From the NCBI GenBank assembly GCA_013397115.1, contig VWZW01001167.1, positions 1,158,814 to 1,222,813 of the forward strand: a stretch of DNA of 64,000 bases, given 5' to 3'. The notes below the pieces were generated by a model, which was not told the origin of the DNA, searched no databases, and saw only the letters and a program-made list of their open reading frames with translations. A program made the translations under genes and the position numbers. Within the stretch, counting starts at the first letter, position 1, and each line of letters starts with the position of its first letter. Source of the DNA: Edolisoma coerulescens (Eukaryota > Chordata > Aves > Passeriformes > Campephagidae). This document shows, one piece after another, positions 1 through 11,010 of the stretch.

Positions 1-2270
1 CCCCCGGGGACTCATGAAAATGGTAAAAAAATTCAAAATAGCATGCCCTAGACTGCTTTGTGAAGAAGGCACTGCTTGTGGGACCGAGTGCAGGATCACA
101 GAACAGGGACCTCCCCTTTAGTGCATGGCAAATCACACAGCTGATCCCACCACAACTGGCAAAAAATTTGCACTTCTCTTTCCCTCCCCCTTCTTTGATA
201 CCACACAGCTCCTCTGTTTGTCTGGCGTTAACAAAAACAAGACCCCAGGTCATATGAGGAACAAAGTTCTTAATGTAATGGGAATGATAGATAAAATCCT
301 GGGGATAAAATCAGCCAAATGAACAAAAGACAAAGCAGATACTTTTGTTTCAGTAAAAAATAGCAATTATTTTTGTGTTTCTTAACTGCACATTTATATT
401 GCTCCTTTTTCTTTCTTTCTTTTTAAAATTTTTTTTATTTAAAATGAACTTGCATGCTAGTGGTTATTGCTTTGCCAGTAATGTCTGGTTCTGCCTGATA
501 ACATCAAGCTTTGCAAAACAATGTAGTATTGTCTACAATCCCTGCTATTATAGTAAGTTAACAGTTACTGTAAACAGAAGGGCTCTTGGTAGAGAAGATG
601 AACCAAAGATATATTTTGAATTAAGCGCAAAGCAAACACTCCAGCTGGCAAACTTTGCAGGAATAGTTCATTCTTTAGAAAAAAATTGCATTGGGTTTGC
701 ACTGCCAAGAGTATACACAGAGTCATTGTTTCAGTCTCGGCAAGAGGGTTATTTATACACTTTGAATGCGTACTGCTTTCTCTTAAACTTCACAAAAGTA
801 AGCCATTAAAAATCAAACCAAAAGTATGAGGGTTTGTCCTAATGTTTGAGGTTCATTTTCTCTAGTGGGTGCCACTAAAGCTCATTTTAAACAGGTCTTG
901 AAGACAGAGGGAAATATTAGGTCACACAATCAGAGCTATTGTATATCATAGTCCATAAAATTTATTCCAGCTACTTCTGTATGGAGCCCAATGGCTGACA
1001 TTTGGCTAAAGTGTGTGCCTGGAAGGTTTGCAGCCTTGAATCTACCACTTTCTGATGTAAGTGGTTCCAGCAGAAATCAACCTCACTATCAAACATTTGT
1101 ATTGTACTTCCATTTGATTTTCTTTGGCTTTGATTTGCATGCTTGGGTTCCCATTGTGCTTTTTTCTGATCCTTTAAAAAGCGTTTTAATAACTGTTATT
1201 TCTTTACCATCTGAGAACCCTGAACCATCTGAATGATGTGTGTTTTTGGTTCATTGGTACTTTTGAATAAAACCAGGAGAGGGTAAGCAGAGAAGCAGTT
1301 TTGACTGGAATCTAACTAAATTTTATTTGCCTGGTATGGGTTTCTTTTTTTAAAAAAAAGTTGTTTCAGTTTAAATGGGAATGTCTTGCTGTTCAGCTTT
1401 GTTGTTTCTACTTGAAAAAACTTTCAGCACTTTCAACTTTTGCAAAAGGTGTCCATCCAGAAACACCTGCCCAAAATGACCCCCAAAACCCAGAAGGAAG
1501 TTCAGTAAAATTCATGTTAATTTTTTACCTTATCCAGTCTACATTTTTTTGCTAGAATGGTTGGATAAACTTATTTTAATCAGCATTTACAAGTGATAAG
1601 CACTTCAATTTTTAGCATTATTTAGTATTATGGTAGCTTCCCTAAAGTGTACCTGCTACAAAACCTCTGCCATTATTCTTAATTGAATATATTTGATGTG
1701 GAACATAAAATAAATATTACCATTATATAGGAACATTAGCCATCTTTACTGTTTTGCCAAAACTAGATGTCTTTTCCGTGGATCAGGAAGGGTTTCATGA
1801 GGATGTTACCCTGTATTTCTTGAATTAGGATTGTTTAAAGGTTAACTACATGTCTTTAATCTAAAAACTTTACAAGGCAGCAGATATTACAAAAATACAC
1901 ATGCATTTGACTATATAGGAACGTCTGTCTTCTCTGTATAGTCCTCTCACACGGTACCTATACATCTATAACTAGGCAGAAAAATATAAGATGAAATTTG
2001 CTATTAATTATCTTTAAAAAAATAACTCCCTGTGATATGCAGACAAGACCACCATTAAGCAAATATTTATGTACCAGAAGATACCAATTTTCCATGCTCC
2101 TGACCTGATTTTCATACACGTTGCACAAACCTCTATGAATGTTCATCTTTGGCTTCAAATTCTTGCTTTCATTTAGGAGCATAAATCTAACTTGCATCAT
2201 GGGAGTATTAAAGGGCAAAATAGCCTCTAAAGTGCTATCAATGGCATCTATGCAATTTTAATGGAAATAT
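1..2270. other. non-coding AT-rich unique sequence
   Basis: I recognise no gene, RNA or repeat family here. The longest open frame (375-809, plus strand, 144 codons) begins in a T-rich tract at about 401-440 that encodes a run of Phe/Leu. It has no recognisable domain and no convincing splice signals, so I treat it as a chance ORF. The rest is ordinary AT-rich vertebrate non-coding DNA. Confidence 0.6.
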
Positions 2271-2525
2271 AAAGAGCAACTGCCATCTTTTCTGCCCTCA
2301 TTACGCAAATTATGATATTTTCAGCTCCACTGAGCTGTTAGTATGCCTTGCTAGTGGCGTTACACCCAGCATCAGCATCCCTTCCCTTATGAGGGTGATG
2401 ATGATACAAACTAGTGAAACTTTCATTTTAGCCAGCATCAGCACATTGCAATCAATATAGTATTATGCCTTCTGTGATGCTAATAATTTTACTACTGAAG
2501 TTAATTGGCAATCAACAAAATTAGA
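2271..2525. promoter_or_regulatory. candidate conserved non-coding element
   Basis: The stretch has homeodomain-type TAAT/ATTA cores, for example around 2,301-2,320 and 2,480-2,515. The 12-mer CCAGCATCAGCA occurs twice, at 2,366-2,377 and 2,432-2,443, each preceded by a CTAGTG word. There is no open frame and no repeat signature. The resemblance to a vertebrate enhancer is a judgement of texture only; cross-species conservation is not visible from one sequence. Confidence 0.2.
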
Positions 2526-4799
2526 ATGATCACTAATCAGTAGGGATCCTCATACACTCGAAAGTATTCGCTTTAGGATCAGTGAAAAAGTAGGAAACCT
2601 GCCAAGAGTTTTCTGTCTGGCAAGTCCTTGGAGGCTTATGAAACTTCCCAGACTTCTCATTTTTCAAGAAAAAAAGGCAGTTTTGAAAAGTTTAAAAGGA
2701 CTGCAGGCTTTATGGAGCTTTGTGATAACTTTTAGAGGGATCAATTTCCTATTGGGTAAAGTCACACAGAAAACTTTCCAGGCAACTTCCCCAGGCCAGG
2801 TAAAAGCTTTCACTGTACCGACCTCAGCTCTGCCATCCTCTGATGTACAGCTGGCCAAATTCCCTCGTGCTTCATTAGAGATGCACCCACTGGACTTACC
2901 TGCCTGTGTTTCTCAGGGAAGACAGGTTTTCCCACCTGATGGTGGCATTAAGCAAGCCTAATGTTTTACCAGATTGGAGAATATAGTCAATGGTGAAGGA
3001 AATCTTAACAATTATGTTACATCACGTTCCTTAATTATGGTCTTTTTTATATAATCTCTTTTCTGTATGGAAATAAAACTGCTGAACAGCAGAAAATGCT
3101 GCTTCAGGAAGGAGAACAGGTATGTCTGTGAAAACAAACAGATGAATTTAAAATGTAGGAGGATTACTTGCAAGCCTCCTGCTCTATAATGTATCTACAC
3201 AGTTTATGAGTTTAACCCGGTTAATAATAAAAAAAGATACCAATGAAACAGAATTCCCAAAACTCAGGTGTAAATTTTGGCTTTATTTAGCAGGTTGAAT
3301 ATAACATCAGCTGTTTGCTTTTTTTTCAGCAAAATGGAGCACCTGAATACACCCTAACTTCTACCAGCCCTTGAATTAATAAATAGTTTTTTTATAGTCT
3401 TACTAACTGGATGCGGGAATCTCTAAACCTGGAAAATTCCAAGACCTCACAGCTGCCAAAGAGAGCTTGAAAAGATGAAACAGCTGAATGGAAAGATTTC
3501 AGCAACAGGAAGGGAAATCAGAACAAATTTTCTTCCAATCCCACCCCAAATAATCTCACTGAGAGAACTGTAGTAGTTTGTTTGGCTTTTTGGAATACTG
3601 GATGGCAGCAGTACAATGCAGGACGAGGAAATGCCTCTCTGCTCTTGCATCTGCAGAGGGCCAGCAAGTGAGCAGGCGAGCCAACATTTCTTCTATCTCT
3701 CACTTTGACTGAAACAGGAATCTGGCATGGCAAATTGAAGTTCCATTGAAACAGAGCCACTATGAAAATACAGAGGAAATCCAGTCTCAGACTAGTTCTG
3801 TCACTGCAGAGCTTTCACTTTTTACCTAAGATTTTATATAAAGTGTTTTTACCTTATAAATAGACAGGAAGAGACACAAGGGAGACACAAGAACAGTTTA
3901 ATGATTCCTAAATAGTTCCTCTTCCTCTTCTTTGTTTTCCTGATGCACTCCCCCGATACCAGGCTGTCAGTAACACTCAGGCTTTGCTCTGCAGTCAGAT
4001 ATGCTGTGCAGCACTGCAGTGCACGACGGCTTTGGAATTAGTGCCTGAGTCGAGAGGTGACCCAGGAGCAAGTCCTTCAAGTCTAATCTCCCTTCCTTGC
4101 AAGGTGCTAGTCCTTCTGGACAAATTGTTTTCACAGTCCAAAAGTAATTTTGTCAATTAAGAGCTAATTTTCCCTCTACTAAAGTGTTTTAAGTCTATCA
4201 CATGTGGTCCATTTAAGCCTGCTAAGCACGATGGCAAAACTAGCGAAGTCATTATCCAGACAGCAGTGGAAGCTGCGTGGAAGGGCATTGCAAAGCAGGC
4301 TCCAGTGACCGTGTCTCCTGTGCCACAAGTTCCAGTGGGATGGGGCAAATCCCTCAGGAACAGGTCGCAACCCTGTGTACCTCTCAGATCCGATAAATAC
4401 AACTGCTTTTTTTCCTCCTGTTGTTAACCAGTAAGAAATTGCTTTACTGAAGATAAATGCACATGGTGAAACTATTTAGATAGCAGCAGTTGATAATTTA
4501 CTAGAAGAGATTCTTTGAAAAAGACAGAAAAAATCAATAGGGATATCTCTGGTGTATTGATTAGCAGATGGGTATTCATATTACCAGAGATACAAAGTAA
4601 TTTAAGCAAAGGAGTGAGAATTGAAATGGATCAGTATCATTAGTTAAGCTGGATAGCACGATGCAAGAAGCAAAATGAATTTTGAGCTCTTTAAAGGAAG
4701 CAGCTATGAATGTTCTAATTTCAAAGTAGAAACAAAAGGGAATTTAAAAAAAAAAAAAAAGTTTTAGTAAGTCTGTTTAAAATTGCTTCAGGTTCATGG
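2526..4799. other. non-coding unique sequence
   Basis: I see no supported gene. Short open frames on both strands overlap one another and share no domain features. The only notable texture is a near-palindromic TGCA-rich patch near 4,005-4,025 and an A15-type homopolymer at about 4,747-4,760. Confidence 0.6.
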
Positions 4800-5165
4800 C
4801 ACAGAATTACTAAAGTGACAAGAGGACACAGAGTGGGGGCCTCAGGAAAAAATTGTCTTATGGTGACTGCAACCAGCATCAGAGTGCCCCAAAGAGGCTG
4901 GGACTGTCTGCTCTGGTGAGCCCCAGCTGGGATGCCCGGAGCAGGTGATGGGCTGAGAAGCCAGTGGAGGTGAAGATGGGATGTGCAAACTGCAGGTAGT
5001 TGGTCCTACCTGAGTGGGGTCCATGCTGCAGATGTTGGGTGCTGCATTCCTGCTGTGAGAAACTTTGCTTCCCCTGGTGAAGGAGTCCACAAACCTCCAC
5101 TTTAAAAGGGAAAAAACTCTGAAACCCCCTCTCTGGGGGTTACCCTGTAGAGATATGACCACCTA
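4800..5165. other. GC-richer block, unassigned
   Basis: This block is clearly richer in G and C than its flanks and is open in two minus-strand frames (4,842-5,162 and 4,879-5,100). Such overlapping open frames are expected from base composition alone. It could be a decayed repeat or LTR fragment, but I do not recognise a family and see no terminal repeats. Confidence 0.3.
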
Positions 5166-6599
5166 ATAAACAGAGCTCTGATGAAATATAGTACACATCT
5201 GTAGTCATTTTATAGCTGACCAAATGTGCAGCCTGGAGTTTGTATTTGCTAGAGCTAAGACAATAACAGGCCTGAGAACTCCCAGTGGTTGTTTGCTTTG
5301 ATTTACAGAATGTTTGTTACACCACATTATAATAAAAAATTGGGTATATCCGCTGGTAAAAATCTTACGAGTTACAAAAACAAAGCTTCTGCCAATATTG
5401 CTTTATATTAAAAAGGGGGGGGGGAGGGGACTTAACAGATATTTTATGAGATAGTGAGGGTTTTGTTTTGTTGGCTTTTTTGGTGGTTTTTTGGCTGAAA
5501 CATCTGATGGCCTGTGCTAGGACTCAGTAAAAAAAAAAAAAATCAGGCAATCATCTACAGTATGCTTATCCCTGTCATCTGGGATTCAGATCACTTAAAA
5601 GTTTGTCAAGAATGTATGTACTGCTTCCAGAAGTTAAATAATTTAAGTAATGTTGCATGAGGTACAGAGGAAAAGAAGAAAGTCCATTCCGAAGTGTAGG
5701 TTGATCAGAGGATCAAGGTATGAGCACCAGCCAATTTCAGAAGCTGGCAGAGTCAGGGCCATAGAAATGGGCAATGGGAGATTTACTTTCCTAGCTATCC
5801 ATCTGTTCAAAAAGCAACATCGACCCAGATGGCAATGTGTTCACCCTGGTTTGCTTTAAAGAGGGTTTGGAAGTTACTGGAAATGCAGGCAAATTTTAAA
5901 TTCAATTATGACTAGAGGAGGAGGCTGCAAATCTGATGGTGAAATGTAGGTAGAAGACACCACAACAGGAGTTACTTAGTGTAAGAAAGAAATGCACAAA
6001 ACCAGCAGCATAAGGAGCTGGGAGTCCAACAAAGTAGTCAAGGTGTCTGAAATGCCACTTGTTGGCCACCCTTGTTTTGTGTGTTTAAAAGGAACAAAAC
6101 AAACAAATGATAAATAGAAAGCAATAAGGTTAAACTGTTATACTAAATTATGAGGGTAATTCTTCCCCTGAGGAAAAAAGAAAAAGCCCATGGTAAACAC
6201 CAAAAACAAGGGTAAAAGTAGAGTATAAAATAAAGGATGCTTTCAAAGAAAATAGCAGTAAGTTTTTTTTTAAAAAGATCTCAAACAAACAGAAAAGTTC
6301 AAGGATTTTTGTTTTGTTTTGCTGTTCTTCTTTTTAGAATGCAGTATACTGGAAGCAACAAAGCAACAAGTAAGGGTTCAGAAAATGCAAGAAACAGAAA
6401 AAGAAGACAGAGAAAGACCTCAAAGAAAATCTATTACCTTACAAAAAAGCTCAGAAGTCAGGTAGCAAAGTGAAAGCTGAAGTATTGAGTGCCTGCTTTT
6501 TTTCAAGCTGCAGGAAGGAGATTAGTCTTCACCAGACACTGAAACAAAGTAAATAGGGAAATGGGGCAACACAGACCAGAGCAGGGTAAAGAGTAAATT
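5166..6599. other. non-coding sequence with simple repeats
   Basis: There is no recognisable gene. Low-complexity pieces include the G run listed separately, a T/G-rich tract at about 5,460-5,500, an A-run at about 5,530-5,542, and a strongly purine-rich stretch at about 6,360-6,430. Confidence 0.6.
5415..5430 (+). repeat. poly-G low-complexity run
   Basis: A run of ten G residues is followed by A, GGGG and A, directly after an A-rich stretch. It is simple-sequence DNA and a likely site of length polymorphism or sequencing error. Confidence 0.9.
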
Positions 6600-7310
6600 A
6601 AAGAGTGTTTAGACCGTACAGATGTATTTGAGTCAGCAGTGCCTGACGAAATCCATGTCAGTGTACTTAAGGAACAAAGCAGCTGACAAAGATCTGAGAT
6701 CCCACACAGACCAGGGGAGGTATGGGAGGACATAGTCTGAAAAGAAGGAAAAGGACAGGAATTCTAGGGCAATCAGTCTAATTTTTTACCCAAGGGAACC
6801 AAAACCCAATGTTTTTTGCAGACACCTATAGATTAAGGAGGTACAAACATGAAGTTACCTACAGTTCCCTTCAAACTGCAGGGCACATCACACTGAGAGC
6901 TGCAGGAGGTCTCTGCTGCTTAACACTTTACATTTTCTCTTTAAGAACTTACTGCTCCAACAGAGAATATGCATCTGAACTACCTGAGAAAAAGCAGGCT
7001 TGGGAGCGTTGTCAGGATCCAAATTCATCTCATTCTTGATGAATCCAGGGATGGGTGGTCTGGAATATTTCAGATTAAATTGAACGAAGAAGGTGCAAAA
7101 AGCTATGCTGCTTGAGGAGAAATCAAATGCTCAAAATGTGGAATAACAAGCTGGGAACAACCTAGCAGGGAAACAAAAAATCAAAAAAACTGTGGGATCA
7201 GAACATATCCCAGAATGGAGAAGAATTCCAACCAGCCCAAGATCTTGTTTATGCCTTGCTAACATCTAATGATGCAGCATATATGTAAGAAGGAGATTGA
7301 AAGTGTAGGC
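6600..7310 (+). mobile_element. ancient, heavily decayed CR1-like LINE relic
   Basis: Several pieces read in order like the reverse-transcriptase ORF region of old amniote CR1 elements. The segment around 6,637-6,680 (CCTGACGAAATCCATGTCAG and following TACTTAAGGAAC) is one. The segment around 6,759-6,790 (TTCTAGGGCAATCAGTCTAA) resembles the 'aactacaggccagtcagcct' block. The segment around 7,138-7,200 resembles the 'ggaataactggctaggcagcag...gtggatcac' block, and TATGTAAGAAGGAG near 7,280 resembles its continuation. Spacing is shorter than in intact elements, so internal deletions are likely. No usable reading frame remains. Family recognition is from memory of consensus sequences, and the boundaries are approximate. 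Confidence 0.4.
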
Positions 7311-8708
7311 TAAGACAGTACTACTGTGAAGAAACAGAAGTCTCCATGCCACATGAACATGGAGAAATGGTACAGAGATTTGTTGAAGATATGTCTCAAG
7401 GGTGTCTAGAGGCACATGTCAGCTGGGTGTAGGAGCTTCTTCAGTCACTATTCAATCCATTCAGTAAGTGCAGGTAGTCTCTTCCATGACAGATCAAGAA
7501 AATTAATTTAAGCCATTGCATTGGAAACACTTCTGCATTGGAAACATTTTCTGAAAGGTCTAAAGAGCACAAACCACTGGCTTTAGGTAGTAAGCAGGTT
7601 AGATCCTGCAGCATGGGTATTTCTCACCGTCTGCTGTGAGACTGCTATATATCCATACAGTCAGACTTGGTGTCCACTAAGAGACCTCTGAATAGAAGAT
7701 GCTGGAATTATGTTATGTTAATATCCAGGATGAAGATCTCAGTCCCCTAACCAAGTGCACATTACCTGAGATTCAGTATAAGGGCATGTGCAGGAGAAGA
7801 AAAACCTAAACACCTTAGTCTGAGAGGTATTAGCTGAAGTGTCCCTTGCAGGACCCCCAAAACAACTGTTCTGTTCTGCTGCCTGCTTTAGGAACCTGAG
7901 ATGATCTGCAGGGTCCACTGCAGGTTGTGCACCACCTCTCAGCAAGTACATAACAAACTGGAGAATAAGGAGGAGAGAAACAAGCATGAAAAGGCAATTG
8001 GAGGAATGAAGTTTTGAGGAAAATAGAGATGTTTGGGAAAGCAGTTACACCATTTTCTTCCTGTGCTCAGAATGCTTTCAAAAAGACAGTGGAGATCAGT
8101 TGTTCTGGCAATAAAGGATAGGGCATAGTTTTGCAGCAAAGTCTATTTGATGCATTGTTGTAGCACTAGGGAATGTTTGCAAGTGGGCAGAGTGCAAGGT
8201 GGAGCTTAGTGGCATTATTGGCGTTGTCTTCTCTTTTCCCATGCAGTTGGCTTGAGTGTCTCCTGCTTGGCATTGGGAGGGCTTGCAATGAGGCATCCCC
8301 ACCTGGGTGGTTCTGACATGGGGCTAAAGGAGGCTCTTGACACACTTATTGTCACAGTCAGTGTGGCATCCATTCCTCCTTCATCAGCTTTCCTCTTAAA
8401 AAGTCTCCTACCAACGAGTAGGCTGTCCTACAATCTCACTTGCAAGAAACTTTTAGCTTCCAGGTAAAACTTACAAAAGGTCCTTGTACCAAAGGTGATA
8501 GAAGAGTAAGGTCACCAAAGCCACAGGATGACATCTCATGACAGTTCCCCAAAGAACAAATGATGCAAAGGACCAATGAGAGCAATCTCATTAATGAGCT
8601 CCCTTCTCCCACCCTGTGAGCCCTTGCTCAGATCAATGCCTACATACAGTGTTAACTGAAGGGCTCCAAATATTTGTCCATCCACTCCATCTGTGGTCAG
8701 TCCACAGA
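7311..8708. other. non-coding unique sequence
   Basis: No gene is supported. A 17-bp unit beginning GCATTGGAAACA is tandemly duplicated imperfectly at 7,518-7,551. Overlapping short open frames at 7,739-8,467 on both strands have no domain features. Confidence 0.6.
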
Positions 8709-8740
8709 GGGGCAGAGGGGGGGGAAGGGGGCATGTAGGG
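8709..8740 (+). other. G-quadruplex-type motif
   Basis: Four G tracts lie in order at 8,709-8,712, 8,717-8,724, 8,727-8,731 and 8,738-8,740, separated by loops of 4, 2 and 6 bases. This satisfies the usual G3+N1-7 rule on the plus strand. Folding and any function are inference. Confidence 0.6.
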
Positions 8741-8894
8741 CTTTCTGAGTGACTGACAGGAAGCGAGAAAAGGACTGTACAGCTTGGTGGTGAGACAGTC
8801 ATCAGTGATACAGATGCCTCTTTCTCAGGTGGTCACAGAATCTCTGTCACTTAGACTGTTCCCTTCATTCCGTATTTTTCCTAATTCATATTTC

Positions 8895-9016
8895 CACCTC
8901 CTTTATCTTTTTCCTCTCTGCGTCTGTTTCCCATAACCTTTTCTCTCTTGCCTTACCATCCATTTTTTTCCACTTTTTCCTTTTTTTTTTTTNNNNNNNN
9001 NNNNNNNTTTTTTTTG
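8895..9016. repeat. polypyrimidine tract containing a 15-base assembly gap
   Basis: A long C/T-rich stretch ends in a run of at least twelve T residues, followed by 15 Ns at 8,993-9,007 and another T run. The gap is flanked by T on both sides, so the missing sequence is most likely more poly-T or a related simple repeat. The real length is unknown. Confidence 0.9.
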
Positions 9017-9091
9017 GCTTCCGAGAATGAGATCCTACTGTTCCAAGTCACATTTTGATTTTCTGGTTGTGGTGGGTTTTCTCTCCTGCAG

Positions 9092-9248
9092 CTCTGCTCT
9101 ATAGCTGGGCTCTGCACACATTTTCAGTGCAGAGCTCCTTTGCCAAGGAAAACATGGACTCCTCTGAACTGTTCAGCACTAGGAAAGACCAGGCTAAGGA
9201 GAAGCATGATGCTGAAAGGGAGAATGACAGGAAAGTGCTCCTTAACAG
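9092..9248 (+). CDS. weak candidate internal exon, product unknown
   Basis: A strong-looking splice acceptor (polypyrimidine then CTGCAG, AG at 9,090-9,091) is followed by 157 bases ending at a possible donor, AACAG|GTAATA. One frame stays open across it and would encode a short hydrophobic start followed by a charged, Lys/Glu/Asp/Arg-rich stretch including KEKHDAERENDRK. The first two bases complete a codon and the last two begin one. Against it, two other frames are also open across much of this stretch, so openness carries little weight, and I recognise no protein family. It lies just after the assembly gap. Its outgoing phase would fit the candidate exon at 16,540-16,664, which is suggestive but expected by chance one time in three. 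Confidence 0.15.
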
Positions 9249-10290
9249 GTAATATACCTGATTCAAACAGGAAACTTGGCAGACCTGACCAAGGAAAAGC
9301 AGGACCAGACTGCCCAACATCTGCTGAGAATTACCTATGGGCTAGCAATCAAGAGGTGCTAACACCCAGCACAGACCCTTTATTTCTTTTCAGCAAGAAA
9401 CAAGTTCAAACCCTCTCAAGGGCACCCTTGGTGCTGTGTCTTCCCACCAAGGCAAGGAACAAGTCATTAATTGGATCACCTTCTTGGAGGTCTGATGAAT
9501 GCATTGATGTGACTATTTTAGAAACTTCAGCGTGAAGGAGGGATTTAAAGAAAGAAAAAAGTAATTTGAAGAGTGGTGTGGCATCCACTGGGTCTCAGGA
9601 AAAAAGAAAAGAAAATGAGGAATAGGTACTATTAACAATGAAAGAAATCAGATATGCTATTACAGAACAGTTCAAATGGTCAGATAAAAGGCTGATTATG
9701 TGGTCTGTTAGAATGAGCCACCATGTAATTTTGATCATTACCAACCACTTTCTGTCACAGCAAATAATTCCTACTTGTAAGACGTGACCAGAATACTTGG
9801 TGACAAACATATCTGCTTTCCAGATTTCAATCTTAAAGTGTCCTGTTTTCAAAAATTGCATGTCATTTCATAAAAGGCTTGGACACAAGGAAGTCAGCCA
9901 GTTAGACACCTACAGTGTGAAACTGCTCCCTGCAACTCCAATACTTTAAATAGCCAGGCAGAGGAAGCCTCACAAGGAACTGCAGCTGATTTTACTGTGA
10001 CGTGGCTGTCCTGCACACAGCAAGGCAATCCATTCTTTTTTTGCAGGTACAAAAGTGATTGATGACCCAAAGGAGAGCTGGAGTGACATCCTTATGCCTT
10101 AAAATGCATAATCTGAGGTGATCTCTGCATGCTGACCATGAGCATTTACTTTGTTCTCTCACATGAAACAGATGCATAAGCAAGTAGCAGAAAACTGAAA
10201 CAAGACACAGTTATTAAGAAAATTCCTTGGATATAGGATTAAAAGAGTGCTTATTGAAAATAAGCATTAGGATTATTTTCAGCCTTAAGG
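9249..10290. other. non-coding sequence
   Basis: No gene is supported. The plus-strand open frame that runs through 9,140-9,535 has no domain and shares its stretch with open minus-strand frames. The rest is ordinary AT-rich sequence. Confidence 0.55.
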
Positions 10291-10535
10291 TGAGACAGGG
10301 GAGATTCAGATTAGATATTAGAAATTTTTTTTCACTGTTAGGGTGGTCAGGCACTGGAATAGGTTGCCCAGGGAGATGGTGGATTCACCATCCCTGGAGG
10401 TGTTTAAGAGGCATCTGGGTCTGGTGCTGGGTGATGTGGTTTCGTGGTTTAGGGGTTACAGTGGTAGTGCTGGGTTGATGGTCGGACTTGATAATCTTAA
10501 AGGTGTCTTCCGACCCTGATGATTGTTTCTATGAA
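10291..10535 (+). mobile_element. CR1 LINE 3' fragment
   Basis: This is a 5'-truncated CR1 in plus orientation. It starts near GAGATTCAGATTAGATATTA (the end of ORF2) and runs through the family block CACTGGAATAGGTTGCCCAG, then ATCCCTGGAGGTGTTTAAGA. It reaches the 3' UTR, reading GGACTTGATAATCTTAAAGG, and ends near TGATTGTTTCTATGAAT, a decayed ATTCTATG-type tail. It carries only the last codons of ORF2 and 3' UTR. Several substitutions and indels break the ORF2 frame, so it is an inert copy. Severe 5' truncation is usual for avian CR1. Confidence 0.93.
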
Positions 10536-10659
10536 TAATGCAGGCATTTGTCAATAGACCACTAGAGCAAGGAAAAAAAAGGGGGCAAGGAAAAAGTAAA
10601 ACACACTCTGAGTGCATTTTGAATGCAGTGCTGATGGAGAAAGGAGAAACAGGTTCTCC

Positions 10660-11010
10660 TAAGAGCAGTCTCTTAGTTTATTTTCCATAAATCTATCAGG
10701 CAACTTGAATCGATAGAGTCTTCTGGAACACCTGAGGGCTATTAGAGCCCTTTTCCATCATGTGCTGTTTTATAATAGCTCAGTTTATTCAGGCTGTGTC
10801 CGTTTGCATATCTATCCTTAGAACTAATCTGAAATAATGATGTAATAATGGTTTTAAGGATAGGCCTCTTTGCCATATAAATCTTAGGTTTTAAATTATA
10901 CAGTGGCCTAGTGGCCCTTTAGAGCTCTTGCTCCCCCTGACTGATAAGATTTAAGTCCCTGAGGTCCAAAATTAACTGTGCTATAGCATGCATTATGGCT
11001 GCATCACAGA
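10660..11010. promoter_or_regulatory. candidate conserved non-coding element
   Basis: There is no open frame and no repeat signature. The stretch holds a cluster of words common in developmental enhancers: TTTATTTTCCATAAA near 10,678, an octamer-like TTTGCATAT near 10,803, TAATGATGTAATAATGG near 10,836, and TTTATCAG/CTGATAAG pieces near 10,940 and 11,015. It directly follows the CR1 copy and differs from it in composition. Conservation is inferred, not seen. Confidence 0.25.

Noticed and set aside
375..809. 144-codon plus-strand open frame
   Set aside because: It starts in a T-rich low-complexity tract giving a false hydrophobic leader. The remainder has no recognisable motif.
9140..9535. 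131-codon plus-strand open frame
   Set aside because: It overlaps the candidate exon in a different frame and open minus-strand frames. No domain is recognisable.
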